Shown: positions 54,937 through 63,986 of the stretch, in pieces
How the letters are laid out: each line of letters begins with the position of its first letter
Position numbering within the stretch: position 1 is the first letter of the stretch
Assembly (NCBI GenBank): GCA_002690925.1
Contig: NZGD01000103.1
Location: 1 to 64,000, forward strand
Source: Rhodopirellula sp.
Lineage (GTDB): Bacteria > Planctomycetota > Planctomycetia > Pirellulales > Pirellulaceae
Reading direction: 5' to 3'
DNA: 64,000 nt
Translations under genes and position numbers: made by a program
The notes under the pieces: model-generated
Seen by the model: only the letters and a program-made list of their open reading frames with translations
What the model was told of the DNA's origin: nothing
Databases searched by the model: none

Positions 54937-57303
54937 ATGTTATTTCGTCTTGTACCCATCTGTCTAGTTCTTTGTCTTTCGTTTCGCGCGATAGCTGCGT
55001 CACCATTGCCCGAGGATGCAAGGAATTTTCTTGAGAGCCACTGCATCGATTGCCATGATGGACCTGATGGGGAAGGCGGTTTTGACTTGAAATCGCTAAG
55101 GCAGGACCTGGACAGTTCGGCATCGTTGGCAAAGTGGTCGCGAGTGCTCGACCGAATCACCAATCAGGAAATGCCTCCTGCCGACGCCGATCAGCCAGAC
55201 CGCGCAGCAGCACAACATTTCGCACAAGTCGCAACTGACTGGATCACCGATTTCCAAAAGGAAACCTTCTCTAAATTTGGACGGGTCCGCTCTCGACGTC
55301 TGACCAATTTACAGTTGGAGCGAACACTTCACGATCTTCTCGGAATTGACCTGCCACTCGCAGAACAACTGACAGACGAATTACGTTCATCCGGCTTCAA
55401 CAACCTTGCTGATGCTCAATCGATGTCGCACTTTCATCTTCAGTCACACTTGGCAGTAATCGACACGGCTTTGGAATATGCAACTGCAAAGGTGATCGGC
55501 CGGTCTACCCCGAAACCTCAAAACCTGAATGCCCAAAAACTGTGCCGAGTCAATCCAAGACGTCGCTGCCGCGAGCCTGAAATGTTGGATGGCAAAGCAG
55601 TGGTATGGTCCAGCGGGGTGACGTTCCATGGTCGACTTCCGTCAACCACAGTCAATGAAAGTGGTTGGTATCGTTTTACGATTACGGCATCTTCCTTGAA
55701 CGAACCGGAAACCCATGGCGTCTGGTGCTCCGTACGAAGCGGGCGCTGCACGTCCGGTGCACCGCTCCTATCGTGGATCGGTGCATTTGAGGCGACGTCA
55801 GCAGCACAGGAACGAGTGTTCGAAGCGTGGATTCCCAAGGGCCACATGCTTGAGATTCGTCCTGCTGATGCAACCATCAAACGTGGCCGTTTTCAGGGAG
55901 GACAAATCGGGACAGGCGAGGGTACACCACAAAATGTTCCCGGCTTGGCGATGCACTCCATCGTGATGCAAAGGATCTATCCAGCTGGAACCGCAGCGGT
56001 AACTCAACAATATCTACTTGGCGAACTCAAGGCTGAAGCTGATCTACAGGAAATTCGCCTCAGTCAAAGAACCACCCAAAAGGATCTGGAAAAACAGATC
56101 ATGAAGTTCGCGAACCGAGCATTTCGCCGACCTGCGACGACGGCACAAATCCAACCATTCCTAAATTTGGCCCGGACAGGCTTGGAAGCTGGAGAAACGC
56201 CATTTGAAGTGCTCATCACCTGCTATCGTGCCATTCTGTGCTCACCAAGATTCCTGTACTTCATCGAACCCGTTGGAAAACTTGATGACTTTGCAGTCGC
56301 CAATCGTCTCAGTTACATGCTTACGAACAGCATGCCTGACGACGAGTTGATGGAACTGGCCCGCAAGAAAAAACTCCACCAAAAATCTGTTTTGCACGAA
56401 CAGACGGAGCGGATCCTGCAGGAGCACGGTGAATTGGAATTCCTTTCTCGCTTTGCCGACCAATGGTTAGATTTGGTGGACATCGGCTTTACGGAACCGG
56501 ATCGAAAAACGCATCGTGACTTTGACCCCATCGTTCAGAATTCAATGTTGGATGAGACGAGGTACTTTTTGCATGACCTGCTGAAACATGACGCGAGTGT
56601 TTCACGCCTCATCAATGCAAATCACACTTTCGCAAACAGTCGCCTTGCTCGCTACTACGGAATCGATGGTGTTGCGGGAGAACAGATCCAACGAATCGAT
56701 CTGGAACGCAGTTCGAATCGTGGTGGCTTACTCGCGCAGGGTGCCATTCTGAAAGTGACTGCGAATGGTACCAACACCTCCCCCGTCTTACGTGGAGTCT
56801 GGGTTTCCGAACGCATTCTAGGGAAACCGATTCCACCCCCGCCTGAAAATGTACCCGCGGTCGAACCTGACATCCGCGGTGCAAAAAGCATCAGGGAACA
56901 ACTTCAAAAGCATGTGTCCGATACATCCTGTGCCGCCTGCCACGCCCACATCGACCCACCGGGTTACGCACTTGAAAACTTCGATGCTGCTGGTAGATGG
57001 CGTACTGTCTATGCAACTTCGAGGCAGAAAAGAAAACCTGTGGAGGTCGATGCAAGCTTCACCCTGCCAGACGGCCAGAAATTCAGCGACTTCGGACAAT
57101 TTCGACGGTTGATCGCTGATAATCCTAAACCCCTTGCCCGAAATTTTTGCGAGAAATTAATGATCTACGGGACAGGATCAGACATTCAATTCTCTGACCG
57201 GTGGGAAATCAACAAGATCGTGGAGCAAACCGCCGATTCCGACTATGGGATGCGTTCACTTTTACATGCAACCATTGCCAGCGATATCTTTCTTTCGAAG
57301 TAG
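54937..57303 (+). CDS. secreted multidomain cytochrome-c-motif protein (DUF1587/1595/1592/1588/1585)
   Basis: 788 residues with a signal peptide (1-21). Order of domains by pattern: PSCyt1-like heme motif C36-I-D-C39-H40; DUF1587 (LTNLQLERTLHDLLGI near 130); an inserted beta domain (about 215-330); DUF1595 (MKFANRAFRRPATTAQI near 390); DUF1592 (FLYFIEPVG, LSYMLTNSMPDDELM); DUF1588 (RGGLLAQGAILKVTANGTNTSPVLRGVW, second heme motif C665-A-A-C668-H669); and DUF1585 at the end (DFGQFRRLIADNPKPLARNFCEKLMIYGTG). This is a hallmark planctomycete protein, paired as usual with a DUF1552 gene, 42 bases downstream. The role is unknown; a periplasmic redox enzyme on carbohydrates is commonly inferred. Confidence 0.9.
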   Translation: MLFRLVPICLVLCLSFRAIAASPLPEDARNFLESHCIDCHDGPDGEGGFDLKSLRQDLDSSASLAKWSRVLDRITNQEMPPADADQPDRAAAQHFAQVATDWITDFQKETFSKFGRVRSRRLTNLQLERTLHDLLGIDLPLAEQLTDELRSSGFNNLADAQSMSHFHLQSHLAVIDTALEYATAKVIGRSTPKPQNLNAQKLCRVNPRRRCREPEMLDGKAVVWSSGVTFHGRLPSTTVNESGWYRFTITASSLNEPETHGVWCSVRSGRCTSGAPLLSWIGAFEATSAAQERVFEAWIPKGHMLEIRPADATIKRGRFQGGQIGTGEGTPQNVPGLAMHSIVMQRIYPAGTAAVTQQYLLGELKAEADLQEIRLSQRTTQKDLEKQIMKFANRAFRRPATTAQIQPFLNLARTGLEAGETPFEVLITCYRAILCSPRFLYFIEPVGKLDDFAVANRLSYMLTNSMPDDELMELARKKKLHQKSVLHEQTERILQEHGELEFLSRFADQWLDLVDIGFTEPDRKTHRDFDPIVQNSMLDETRYFLHDLLKHDASVSRLINANHTFANSRLARYYGIDGVAGEQIQRIDLERSSNRGGLLAQGAILKVTANGTNTSPVLRGVWVSERILGKPIPPPPENVPAVEPDIRGAKSIREQLQKHVSDTSCAACHAHIDPPGYALENFDAAGRWRTVYATSRQKRKPVEVDASFTLPDGQKFSDFGQFRRLIADNPKPLARNFCEKLMIYGTGSDIQFSDRWEINKIVEQTADSDYGMRSLLHATIASDIFLSK

Positions 57304-57345
57304 TCCCCCAATCCACCCAACAGCTAATATTTTCGTGTGTGTGAA

Positions 57346-58659
57346 ATGAAATCCAACACAAACAGAACATCCTCACCCCCACCTGCTGCTGTAGGTCGCT
57401 ACCTGAAGCGTCGGGTGATGCTTCGAGGCACGGGAGTTGCCATGAGCTTGCCATGGTTATCTGCCATGCAGCCGGCTGTTGCCCAGACAGAGCCGTCGAG
57501 CAGACCAAAACGTTTTGTGGCCATGACACTTGGCCTGGGTCTGGTGGGTGAGAACCTATTTCCATCCAATAGCGGTTTCGATTACCAACCCTCCCGCTAC
57601 CTGAAAGGACTGCAGAATCTGCGAGACAAAATCACGGTCGTTTCTGGAACATCGCACCCTGGTGTTACTGGAGGACACCGTGCAGAAGCAAGTATTCTTA
57701 CCGCTTCGCCAATGGGATCCTCTGGACGTGCGAAGAATACGATTTCCGTTGATCAGATGATGGCACGTCATCTCGGTGATGCAACACGATTTCGATCTTT
57801 GGTTCTCAGCACAAACGGCAGCACCAGCCCCTGCTACACCGAAAATGGCTCCATGATCCCGCCCGAGGATCGCCCGTCTCGCCTGTTCAGTCGACTCTTC
57901 ATTGACGATTCCAAACGCGAACGCGAAAAGCAAGCAGCACGCGTTCGCCAGGGTCGTAGCATCATGGACATCGTGAGTGATGATGCAAAATCGTTGAGTC
58001 GTGAACTGGGTTCTGGTGATCGAGACAAGTTGGACGCTTATTTCACGAGTGTTCGTGACCTTGAAAAACGGATGGCAGAAGCCGAGCAATGGGCAAAACG
58101 TCCCAAACCCTTGGTCACGCAGCGGGCCCCCCGCGACATCAATGACCCAGGTGACCTGGTTGGTCGCCAGAAAACGATGTGTGATGTCATTAAATTGGCA
58201 TTGCAAACTGATTCAACACGTTTCATCTCGCTCCATATCCCAGGAGCAAGTGGGTCGATACCAATCGCAGGAGTCGATGATAGCCACCACTCCCTGAGCC
58301 ATCACGGCCGCGACGAAGAAAAACTCGACCAACTTGCGTTGTTAGAAACGGCCGTGATCAATCAATGGGGTGGATTCCTGAAGGATCTACAGAGCGTCGA
58401 AGAATCCGAGGCAAGCCTTTTGGACCAGACGTCTGTACTACTAACGAGTAATTTGGGAAATGCTTCCAACCACGACAATCGCAACATGCCAGTGCTACTA
58501 GCGGGAGGAGGATTCCGACACGGTCAGCACCTGGCGTTTGACCAACGAAAAAACTATCCGCTTCCGAATCTTTACGTCTCACTATTGCAACAAGTCGGGC
58601 TGGAAACAGACAGATTTGCAAGCAGCACTGGAACCATGGCCGGACTGCAAGCAAGCTAA
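57346..58659 (+). CDS. DUF1552 family secreted protein
   Basis: 437 residues from the ATG at 57346; a GTG at 57337 is also in frame. The N-terminus holds a Tat-like signal ([18 protein letters not shown]). DUF1552 segments: [18 protein letters not shown], the [21 protein letters not shown] motif, [26 protein letters not shown] near 315 and [14 protein letters not shown]. This is the usual partner of the DUF1592-type protein immediately upstream; both are likely exported and act together. Function unknown. Confidence 0.9.
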   Translation: MKSNTNRTSSPPPAAVGRYLKRRVMLRGTGVAMSLPWLSAMQPAVAQTEPSSRPKRFVAMTLGLGLVGENLFPSNSGFDYQPSRYLKGLQNLRDKITVVSGTSHPGVTGGHRAEASILTASPMGSSGRAKNTISVDQMMARHLGDATRFRSLVLSTNGSTSPCYTENGSMIPPEDRPSRLFSRLFIDDSKREREKQAARVRQGRSIMDIVSDDAKSLSRELGSGDRDKLDAYFTSVRDLEKRMAEAEQWAKRPKPLVTQRAPRDINDPGDLVGRQKTMCDVIKLALQTDSTRFISLHIPGASGSIPIAGVDDSHHSLSHHGRDEEKLDQLALLETAVINQWGGFLKDLQSVEESEASLLDQTSVLLTSNLGNASNHDNRNMPVLLAGGGFRHGQHLAFDQRKNYPLPNLYVSLLQQVGLETDRFASSTGTMAGLQAS

Positions 58660-58676
58660 TCTGCGAAACACTGAGC

Positions 58677-59345
58677 TCAGTCAGCCAATTCGGGAAAAAC
58701 ACCTTCATCGAGTTCCATTCGCTGCACGATGGCCCGCAGTCGAATCTGAAAATCACTCTTATAGTTTGCGACTTGCTGTTCAGAGATATCCAGCTGTTCG
58801 GCAACATCCTTATTTGTTCTTCCCAATACGAAGAGCAACTCGATGACCTGCAACTTTAACCAAGCGCCAGTTTTTTTCCAACGATCGACCTGCTCAGCAA
58901 TAGCATCGCGAACGGCTTGTTCTTCAATGGCCTTCCGTTCCACGCTTCGTGCAATCGAACTGGCAACCCGATCCACACCGAGTGGCTCGATCTGTCCAGC
59001 CGAACTGCTTCGACCATGCATTTGGAGGGCAGGCCGGCGTCCCTCACGTCTCAAATGATCTGTTAGCTTATAAGCGCAAATGGAAAACAGATAGCTTTCC
59101 AGTGGTCGACTACCGTCATAGTTTGGAAGGCTGACCAAAAACCCTACAAATGCTTCCTGAACAATATCCTCACTACTGGCTCGATTTCGAATCCGGCTAT
59201 TCGTAAACGCCATAAGACGTCCTTCGTAGCGGTCAATAAGATTTTGCCACGCGTCGGAATCTCCCTCTCGAATCCGTTCGATGAGGTATCGGTCAGCTTC
59301 CTGTTCCATGGAGCGATCAGTATCAGATTTATTGGTGTCGGCCAT
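58677..59345 (-). CDS. ECF-like sigma-70 family RNA polymerase sigma factor
   Basis: 222 residues. Sigma region 2 (about 20-95): DAWQNLIDRYEGRLMAFTNSRIRNRASSEDIVQEAFVGFL, then SYLFSICAYKLTDHLRR. Region 4 (about 160-210): LKLQVIELLFVLGRTNKDVAEQLDISEQQVANYKSDF, a helix-turn-helix for the -35 element. No anti-sigma gene is adjacent. It converges on the DUF1552 gene, with only 17 bases between the stops, so its own targets cannot be inferred from context beyond that proximity. Confidence 0.9.
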   Translation of the reverse strand: MADTNKSDTDRSMEQEADRYLIERIREGDSDAWQNLIDRYEGRLMAFTNSRIRNRASSEDIVQEAFVGFLVSLPNYDGSRPLESYLFSICAYKLTDHLRREGRRPALQMHGRSSSAGQIEPLGVDRVASSIARSVERKAIEEQAVRDAIAEQVDRWKKTGAWLKLQVIELLFVLGRTNKDVAEQLDISEQQVANYKSDFQIRLRAIVQRMELDEGVFPELAD

Positions 59346-59907
59346 ATGTTCAAGCTAGCCAGCATGGAGACAACTTCCCAGACCCATTCACAGAATTCTC
59401 GGCTCTACCCGCAAACAAGCATTGGAAAACTCGATAATCGTCCGAAAACGACGCGAAATCGAACGAATGCGAAAAAACCATGCGAAAAACACCGGGCTGC
59501 ACGTTTCTTCTCACCCACAGGCTGGGTTGCCAAACAATTAGGGCGCCGCCACCCCGTCTGGCTCACAGCTTCACCTTCGGTACAGGCTGAGCTCATCGGT
59601 CTTCTCGCCAAACCAGCCACGATAACCAGTTTTTGCCAAAACGGCTTGCTAGGCTCAGCTTGCAAACCACCAATTGCTACTTATCAGGTGAAGACGATTC
59701 CGAAAATTGATCTCACACTTGCTTTTCACTAGCCAAGAAGGTGGACGCCCGCAAAGCCCTCATGAATGAATCAAAGTCGGTTTCTGGAAATTGCATCTGA
59801 AATTGCTTCCGTAAACCTGTCTAACGGAACCCTGTCGCTACCTGATACAATCCTGCTTTCTATTGCCGCCCCTTCAATAACCGCCCATAAGCGAAGCCTC
59901 TCGCTCG
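59346..59907. other. divergent intergenic region
   Basis: 562 bases between the sigma factor (minus) and a membrane-protein gene (plus). A plus-strand open frame at 59244-59732 and its minus-strand mirror have atypical composition and no ribosome-binding site; not called. No regulatory motif recognised. Confidence 0.4.
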
Positions 59908-61008
59908 ATGACCCCCGAAGATTCTTCAGCGACAAACGCAACTCAGGTGCATGATGGGTATGACTTGGAGACAGGTCTGTTAGCCCGACTGCGTGAATGG
60001 ATTGATGTTTTCCCGTGGCTACGTCTCATCAGAATCCTACGCGTGGTGGGATCACCTCCATTGCTGGGGCTTGTCGCGTTGACGCTTGCTGCCTGGAAAA
60101 TTGGCATCACATTGTTGACACTGGATCAAATCACCTCCGACGTTCCGGCAATGGCATCCACTGCAAATCAACAGGTCAATTTTTTCATCGAATATGTTCA
60201 GCATCTTAATCCTGCATCCGTCTTCCGTCATGATTCGGGAATCGTGTGGTGGAAAACACTGTTGGGAATTTGCTGGTCTGTTTTTATCTGGACACCGGTG
60301 GTAATCCTGCTTTTGCGACAAGGCGGACTCCTCACAGCGGGACGCCCACTGATGCCTCTGTCAGCGGCTCTTTCTCTTTCCATGTCGCGCACACCTGCTG
60401 GCTGGCTGGTCGCTGTTGTTCCTCTGGGATGCGTGAGTGTTTTTTCGGTACTCATCATGACTATCGGATGGGTCTCAGGTTTGGCTGGTGAAATCATCTG
60501 GCTCAATGTTCTCTTAGCAATCGCAACACTCCTATTCGCTATCCCTTGTGGCTTACTGGCCTTTGGCGCGAATGTGGCAATCCCATTGGGCTGGGGAGCC
60601 TTGGCTAACGAACGTGAGCCAGATGCCATGGACTCCTTGAGCCGCGGCTACGAATATCTTTTTCGTCGACCACTTCACCTGGCTGTTTACTTAGTCTTTG
60701 GTGCAATCATCGCAAGCGTCGTTTCCGTCTTGGCCATTGGTGTTACAAAAACTACTATCGAGATTAACAGCCAGCTTCTGAAATTTGTTGAGGCCACCGA
60801 TGGCATGGTTATCACAAGTACCTACTTGCTTGACCACCTTCCGGTTGTCGTTTTACTGACCGCAATCTGGAGCCTGCTCGGTGGTATCTACCTGCTGCTG
60901 CGTTACGATGCAGGCGGACAGGAAGTTGAAGACTTGTGGCAAGCCGATGCTTGCCCTGAGCTTCCCCTCCCAAGTATTCCGGGGCAGGCCACCGATTCGA
61001 AAAGCTGA
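59908..61008 (+). CDS. polytopic membrane protein, unknown function
   Basis: 366 residues from the ATG at 59908. A polar N-terminus (about 1-45) is followed by about six hydrophobic spans (about 50-75, 110-135, 150-175, 180-205, 245-275, 300-330) and a short acidic tail. No family motif recognised. The frame overlaps a possible minus-strand gene (60853-61173). Confidence 0.7.
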   Translation: MTPEDSSATNATQVHDGYDLETGLLARLREWIDVFPWLRLIRILRVVGSPPLLGLVALTLAAWKIGITLLTLDQITSDVPAMASTANQQVNFFIEYVQHLNPASVFRHDSGIVWWKTLLGICWSVFIWTPVVILLLRQGGLLTAGRPLMPLSAALSLSMSRTPAGWLVAVVPLGCVSVFSVLIMTIGWVSGLAGEIIWLNVLLAIATLLFAIPCGLLAFGANVAIPLGWGALANEREPDAMDSLSRGYEYLFRRPLHLAVYLVFGAIIASVVSVLAIGVTKTTIEINSQLLKFVEATDGMVITSTYLLDHLPVVVLLTAIWSLLGGIYLLLRYDAGGQEVEDLWQADACPELPLPSIPGQATDSKS

Positions 61009-61173
61009 GTTGCGCAACTCTGGATTGAGAATCAGGTTTTCTAGCATTTCATTGAATTCTTCAGATGGTGACAGCAGGAATTTCGATTTGAAATCCCCCT
61101 GCTGCATCAGTCGCTCCGCATTCGGCATTATGACCTGAGTGTTGTCGGAGCCGGTCTTCTTGTCTGTCTTCAT
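60853..61173 (-). CDS. doubtful small protein, antisense over the end of the membrane-protein gene
   Basis: 106 codons from the ATG at 61171-61173. The part outside the opposing gene (residues 1-55) has a plausible, charged helical composition (MQQGDFKSKFLLSPSEEFNEM), but about half of the frame lies antisense to a better-supported gene and no ribosome-binding site is seen. Listed because the 343-base gap has no other content. Confidence 0.2.
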   Translation of the reverse strand: MKTDKKTGSDNTQVIMPNAERLMQQGDFKSKFLLSPSEEFNEMLENLILNPELRNSAFRIGGLPRNTWEGKLRASIGLPQVFNFLSACIVTQQQVDTTEQAPDCGQ

Positions 61174-61351
61174 TTTCGTGTAATCCAGTATTCCTGCAAG
61201 ATAAACCGTGTTTTGCCGAACCCTCGTTCCCCCATCACTGCTTCATCGCAGGTATTCTAATAGAGCGCTGCTGGCACGCCTGATGTCCCGCGTACTCCAT
61301 TTGACTCGCTCAGACAAAACCAACAGCTCACTTTGAACAGGTTCCGCCACG

Positions 61352-61507
61352 ATGATGACCATGCTTTTCGTTCTGGCTTTTCTCACAATGTTGGCCATCT
61401 GGTTTGGCAACAGAAAAGTGGTCTTCGCGCTGGCGCTGGCGACTCTCATGGCAAGCATTTTCTGGTTCAACCATCACATCACCGATCCACTGAAGCTCAA
61501 CTTTTGA
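61352..61507 (+). CDS. small membrane protein, DUF5993 family
   Basis: 51 residues. Two hydrophobic helices (about 4-18, 23-38) surround GNRKVV, and the C-terminus is FWFNHHITDPLKLNF, the family's HHxTDPLxLNF hallmark. The start may be either of two adjacent ATGs (61352, 61355). DUF5993 proteins are known from genomes next to DsbB-type genes; here its stop TGA overlaps the TTG of the DsbB-like gene, so the pair is translationally coupled. Function unknown; a small partner of the disulfide oxidase is likely. Confidence 0.75.
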   Translation: MMTMLFVLAFLTMLAIWFGNRKVVFALALATLMASIFWFNHHITDPLKLNF

Positions 61508-62076
61508 CAGCCATAAAAAACACAACCGGCGAGTGGATACTGATGCTCTTGACCACCGGAATTTGCATTCCGTTGATCGGGGCCTATTGGATTCAATTTA
61601 TTGAGGGCGAGTTTCCCTGCCCCCTTTGTCTTTTGCAGCGACTGGCGATGCTTGGCGTCGCGGTTGGCGCAATGATGAATCTTCGATTCGGAGTACGCAC
61701 ATCGCATTACGCAATTACGGTCTTCAGTGCCATTTTCGGCGCTGCCGTCTCAGCACGTCAGATTTTACTGCACATCGTTCCGGGCAATCCGAATGGACCT
61801 GGTTATGGATCCCCAGTACTCGGATTGCACTTGTACACCTGGGGATTGATTATTTTCATGGCGACAATCGGCGTTGTAGGTCTGTTGATGCTTTATGAAA
61901 AACACTTTGACCTCAGCACACCGGCATCACCGCGCCCGATGAGCAAACCAGTCATGGCAGTGTGTGCATTAGTCATCTTTCTTGCCGCCGCAAATATCTT
62001 CACGACTTTTTTGATGTGCGGGCTGGCGCCTTGCCCCGATAGTCCGGAACAGTATCTCTTGCTGAGCAGTGTTTAA
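61504..62076 (+). CDS. DsbB-like disulfide bond formation protein
   Basis: 190 residues from a TTG overlapping the DUF5993 stop (TTGA); an ATG at 61543 is an alternative, while the longer frame back to 61333 would run across the DUF5993 gene. Four spans are visible. The first periplasmic pair is C39-P-L-C42 in EFPCPLCLLQRLAMLGVAVG, a strong DsbB signature; the second pair, C172/C177 in LMCGLAPCP, is close to the C-terminus. DsbB reoxidises the periplasmic dithiol oxidase and passes electrons to quinone. This shorter DsbB form with the C-terminal Cys pair is characteristic of the DUF5993-associated type. Confidence 0.85.
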   Translation: MTAIKNTTGEWILMLLTTGICIPLIGAYWIQFIEGEFPCPLCLLQRLAMLGVAVGAMMNLRFGVRTSHYAITVFSAIFGAAVSARQILLHIVPGNPNGPGYGSPVLGLHLYTWGLIIFMATIGVVGLLMLYEKHFDLSTPASPRPMSKPVMAVCALVIFLAAANIFTTFLMCGLAPCPDSPEQYLLLSSV

Positions 62077-62238
62077 ACGAGTTCGCTTGCTAACCCCCAC
62101 GCTTTTCCAGCTACAGGAATGCAGATTACTGCCAAAACGCGTGGACCCGGATAAAATGCAATCGGCTAAGAACATGACCTTGGACGACTGATCGACAACC
62201 TCGGCAACCATGACAAGCACCAACGATGAGGACCAATC

Positions 62239-62571
62239 ATGAGAAATGAAACACACGATATGGACGACGCAAAACTGGTAACGGTAGCCGAACGGGAGCT
62301 GGAGAGTACCGCCTTGATTCTTGTCTCCGTTCTCAAGGACGCGGGGATCCGGGCGATTGCAACGGGAGGCTTTACCGCCGGTTTCCAAGCGGAAGCCCCC
62401 GGCGTGGTCAAAGTGCAAACCTTTGAAATAGATGCCGAGCGTGCGCGACAAGTGATCTCGGAGATCAGGGAACTGCCTGACGATATCATTGCAACCGGCG
62501 AACCCACTGTGGAAAATATCGACGAGGCCGCCAACGTCGACAACCCTGCTGGCGGTGACCAACAGACTTGA
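62239..62571 (+). CDS. DUF2007-like small protein
   Basis: 110 residues; GAGGA 6 bases before the ATG. The segment LVTVAERELESTALILVSVLKDAGIRAIATG with VVKVQTFEIDAERARQVISEI has the alpha-beta plan of DUF2007 (putative signal-transducing) domains. The C-terminus is acidic and probably disordered. Cytoplasmic. Exact role unknown. Confidence 0.7.
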   Translation: MRNETHDMDDAKLVTVAERELESTALILVSVLKDAGIRAIATGGFTAGFQAEAPGVVKVQTFEIDAERARQVISEIRELPDDIIATGEPTVENIDEAANVDNPAGGDQQT

Positions 62572-62675
62572 ATCATCGGGAACCAACCCGATGGTACTCC
62601 GTCAACATTCCCGAAAGGTGGACTCAAAGATCCTGACGCCCATGTTCCACTTCAAGACTATCCGGGGCTCTTAAA

Positions 62676-63002
62676 ATGAGCGCAATCAACAAGCAATCTG
62701 TAGTATGGGCTCTGGAAGAACTTGCAAGTCGTGAAGAGCAGGAAAGGCTCTGGCTTTCCGATGGATCGTCGGGCCAAGTGTCCTCGTTTATCGAAGCAAT
62801 TTGTGGGGTTTATGATGATGGTGGCGTTTCAAGAGCACTGAATTCAAACGGGCTTCCAATCGAACTTGCAACACGTTTCAAAGATTTGTCGATGTCTATT
62901 GACAAAGTACCTCAAGAGGTACCTCCTCAAGAACAAATTGATCATCCTGCGATGATAGAAATAATCCGACTTTCTAAGGAGTTGATTGCAAAAAAACAGT
63001 GA
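62676..63002 (+). CDS. hypothetical protein
   Basis: 108 residues; GGGG lies 8-11 bases before the ATG. Mostly helical and acidic (SVVWALEELASREEQERLWLS, ELATRFKDLSMSIDKV). No family recognised, no signal peptide. The stop touches the stop of the convergent isomerase gene. Confidence 0.6.
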   Translation: MSAINKQSVVWALEELASREEQERLWLSDGSSGQVSSFIEAICGVYDDGGVSRALNSNGLPIELATRFKDLSMSIDKVPQEVPPQEQIDHPAMIEIIRLSKELIAKKQ

Positions 63003-63818
63003 TTAGTTGCCTGTCCAGTAGCGGTAAGCTCTCATCGTTTGCCGAGCCGCCTCATGCTGATCGGGATACGGAAACGCCTCGGCGCAAAGATATCCCTCAT
63101 AGTTGATCTGCTTTAAGGCATCAATGATTGGGCCGTACTGCATATGTCCGAGTCCCACAGGCCGACGATTACTATCAACAAAGTGAACGTGCCCGACCCA
63201 TTTCCCACCTTGCAATAACGCTGCGGCTATATCGGCCTCCTCGATATTCATGTGGAAAAGATCGCATAGCAGACGCACATTGTTGGTCGAGAGTGACTCA
63301 AGCATGCCAACGCCATCTTCGACGGTGCAGCATTGGCGTGTTTCATAGCGGTTCAAAGGCTCATAGATAAGCGGCACATCATATTGGGCTGCATGAGCAC
63401 CGCCATCTTCCAATGCTTCGCACAAATAGCCTCTCGCAGTATCGGGGTCGCCAGTGTGGCCGCTTGGGCCCTGCATCGAGCCGATGATTGCGGCAGCGTT
63501 AAATTGACCAGCACAATCAATAATACTTCGTACAAAGGCGCGAGCTTGCTCTCTTTTCCCGGCATCAGGGTCAGCCAACTGCAATCGGTGCTTCACCCAG
63601 CCAGCACCAGTGCCAAGAGCGGCCAACTTCAAATTGGCTGAATCCAGCATCGAACGCAACGCGTCTACATCGATCACCTCCGGCCCCGGCGCAAATATTT
63701 CAACAGCGTCGTAACCCAGTTCCGCTGCAAAAGCAATCGATTGCTCGAGCCCATCCCAAAGTACGAATGGACCGCCACGCGCTTCCTCAACGAGACTGAT
63801 AGTGATGCAAGATTTCAT
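63003..63818 (-). CDS. sugar phosphate isomerase/epimerase (TIM barrel, hydroxypyruvate isomerase-like)
   Basis: 271 residues from the ATG at 63816-63818, with GGGA just upstream; longer in-frame extensions are not similar to the family. Xylose-isomerase-like barrel: GYDAVEIFAPGPE early, AAIIGSMQGPSGHTGD, LIYEPLNRYET with the metal-binding Glu, LLCDLFHMNIEEAD, GHVHFVDSNRRPVGLGHMQYGPI and CAEAFPYPD (last metal Glu). Acts on a ketose, hydroxypyruvate or similar; the substrate is not determinable. Confidence 0.85.
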   Translation of the reverse strand: MKSCITISLVEEARGGPFVLWDGLEQSIAFAAELGYDAVEIFAPGPEVIDVDALRSMLDSANLKLAALGTGAGWVKHRLQLADPDAGKREQARAFVRSIIDCAGQFNAAAIIGSMQGPSGHTGDPDTARGYLCEALEDGGAHAAQYDVPLIYEPLNRYETRQCCTVEDGVGMLESLSTNNVRLLCDLFHMNIEEADIAAALLQGGKWVGHVHFVDSNRRPVGLGHMQYGPIIDALKQINYEGYLCAEAFPYPDQHEAARQTMRAYRYWTGN

Positions 63819-63950
63819 GATGATTCCCGGTATCTGGAAAGTAAATCGAACTGAAAGGATTACCTGCCGACATCGTTTCGATTTCCAACGAGTCAGACAT
63901 TGAAAATGAGCTGGTTTCAGGCTTAACCACTGAACCCCGTCAAGCATTTC

Positions 63951-63986
63951 GCTGTCGAGAGCGACCTAATGACATCACTCGACAGC
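63951..63986. repeat. 9-bp inverted repeat at the window end
   Basis: GCTGTCGAG (63951-63959) and CTCGACAGC (63978-63986) are perfect complements separated by 18 bases. It could be an operator or part of a structure upstream of the isomerase gene. Confidence 0.4.

Noticed and set aside
59244-59732. 162-codon frame between the sigma factor and the membrane protein
   Set aside because: Its first part is antisense to the sigma-factor gene and the remainder has shadow-like composition without a ribosome-binding site.
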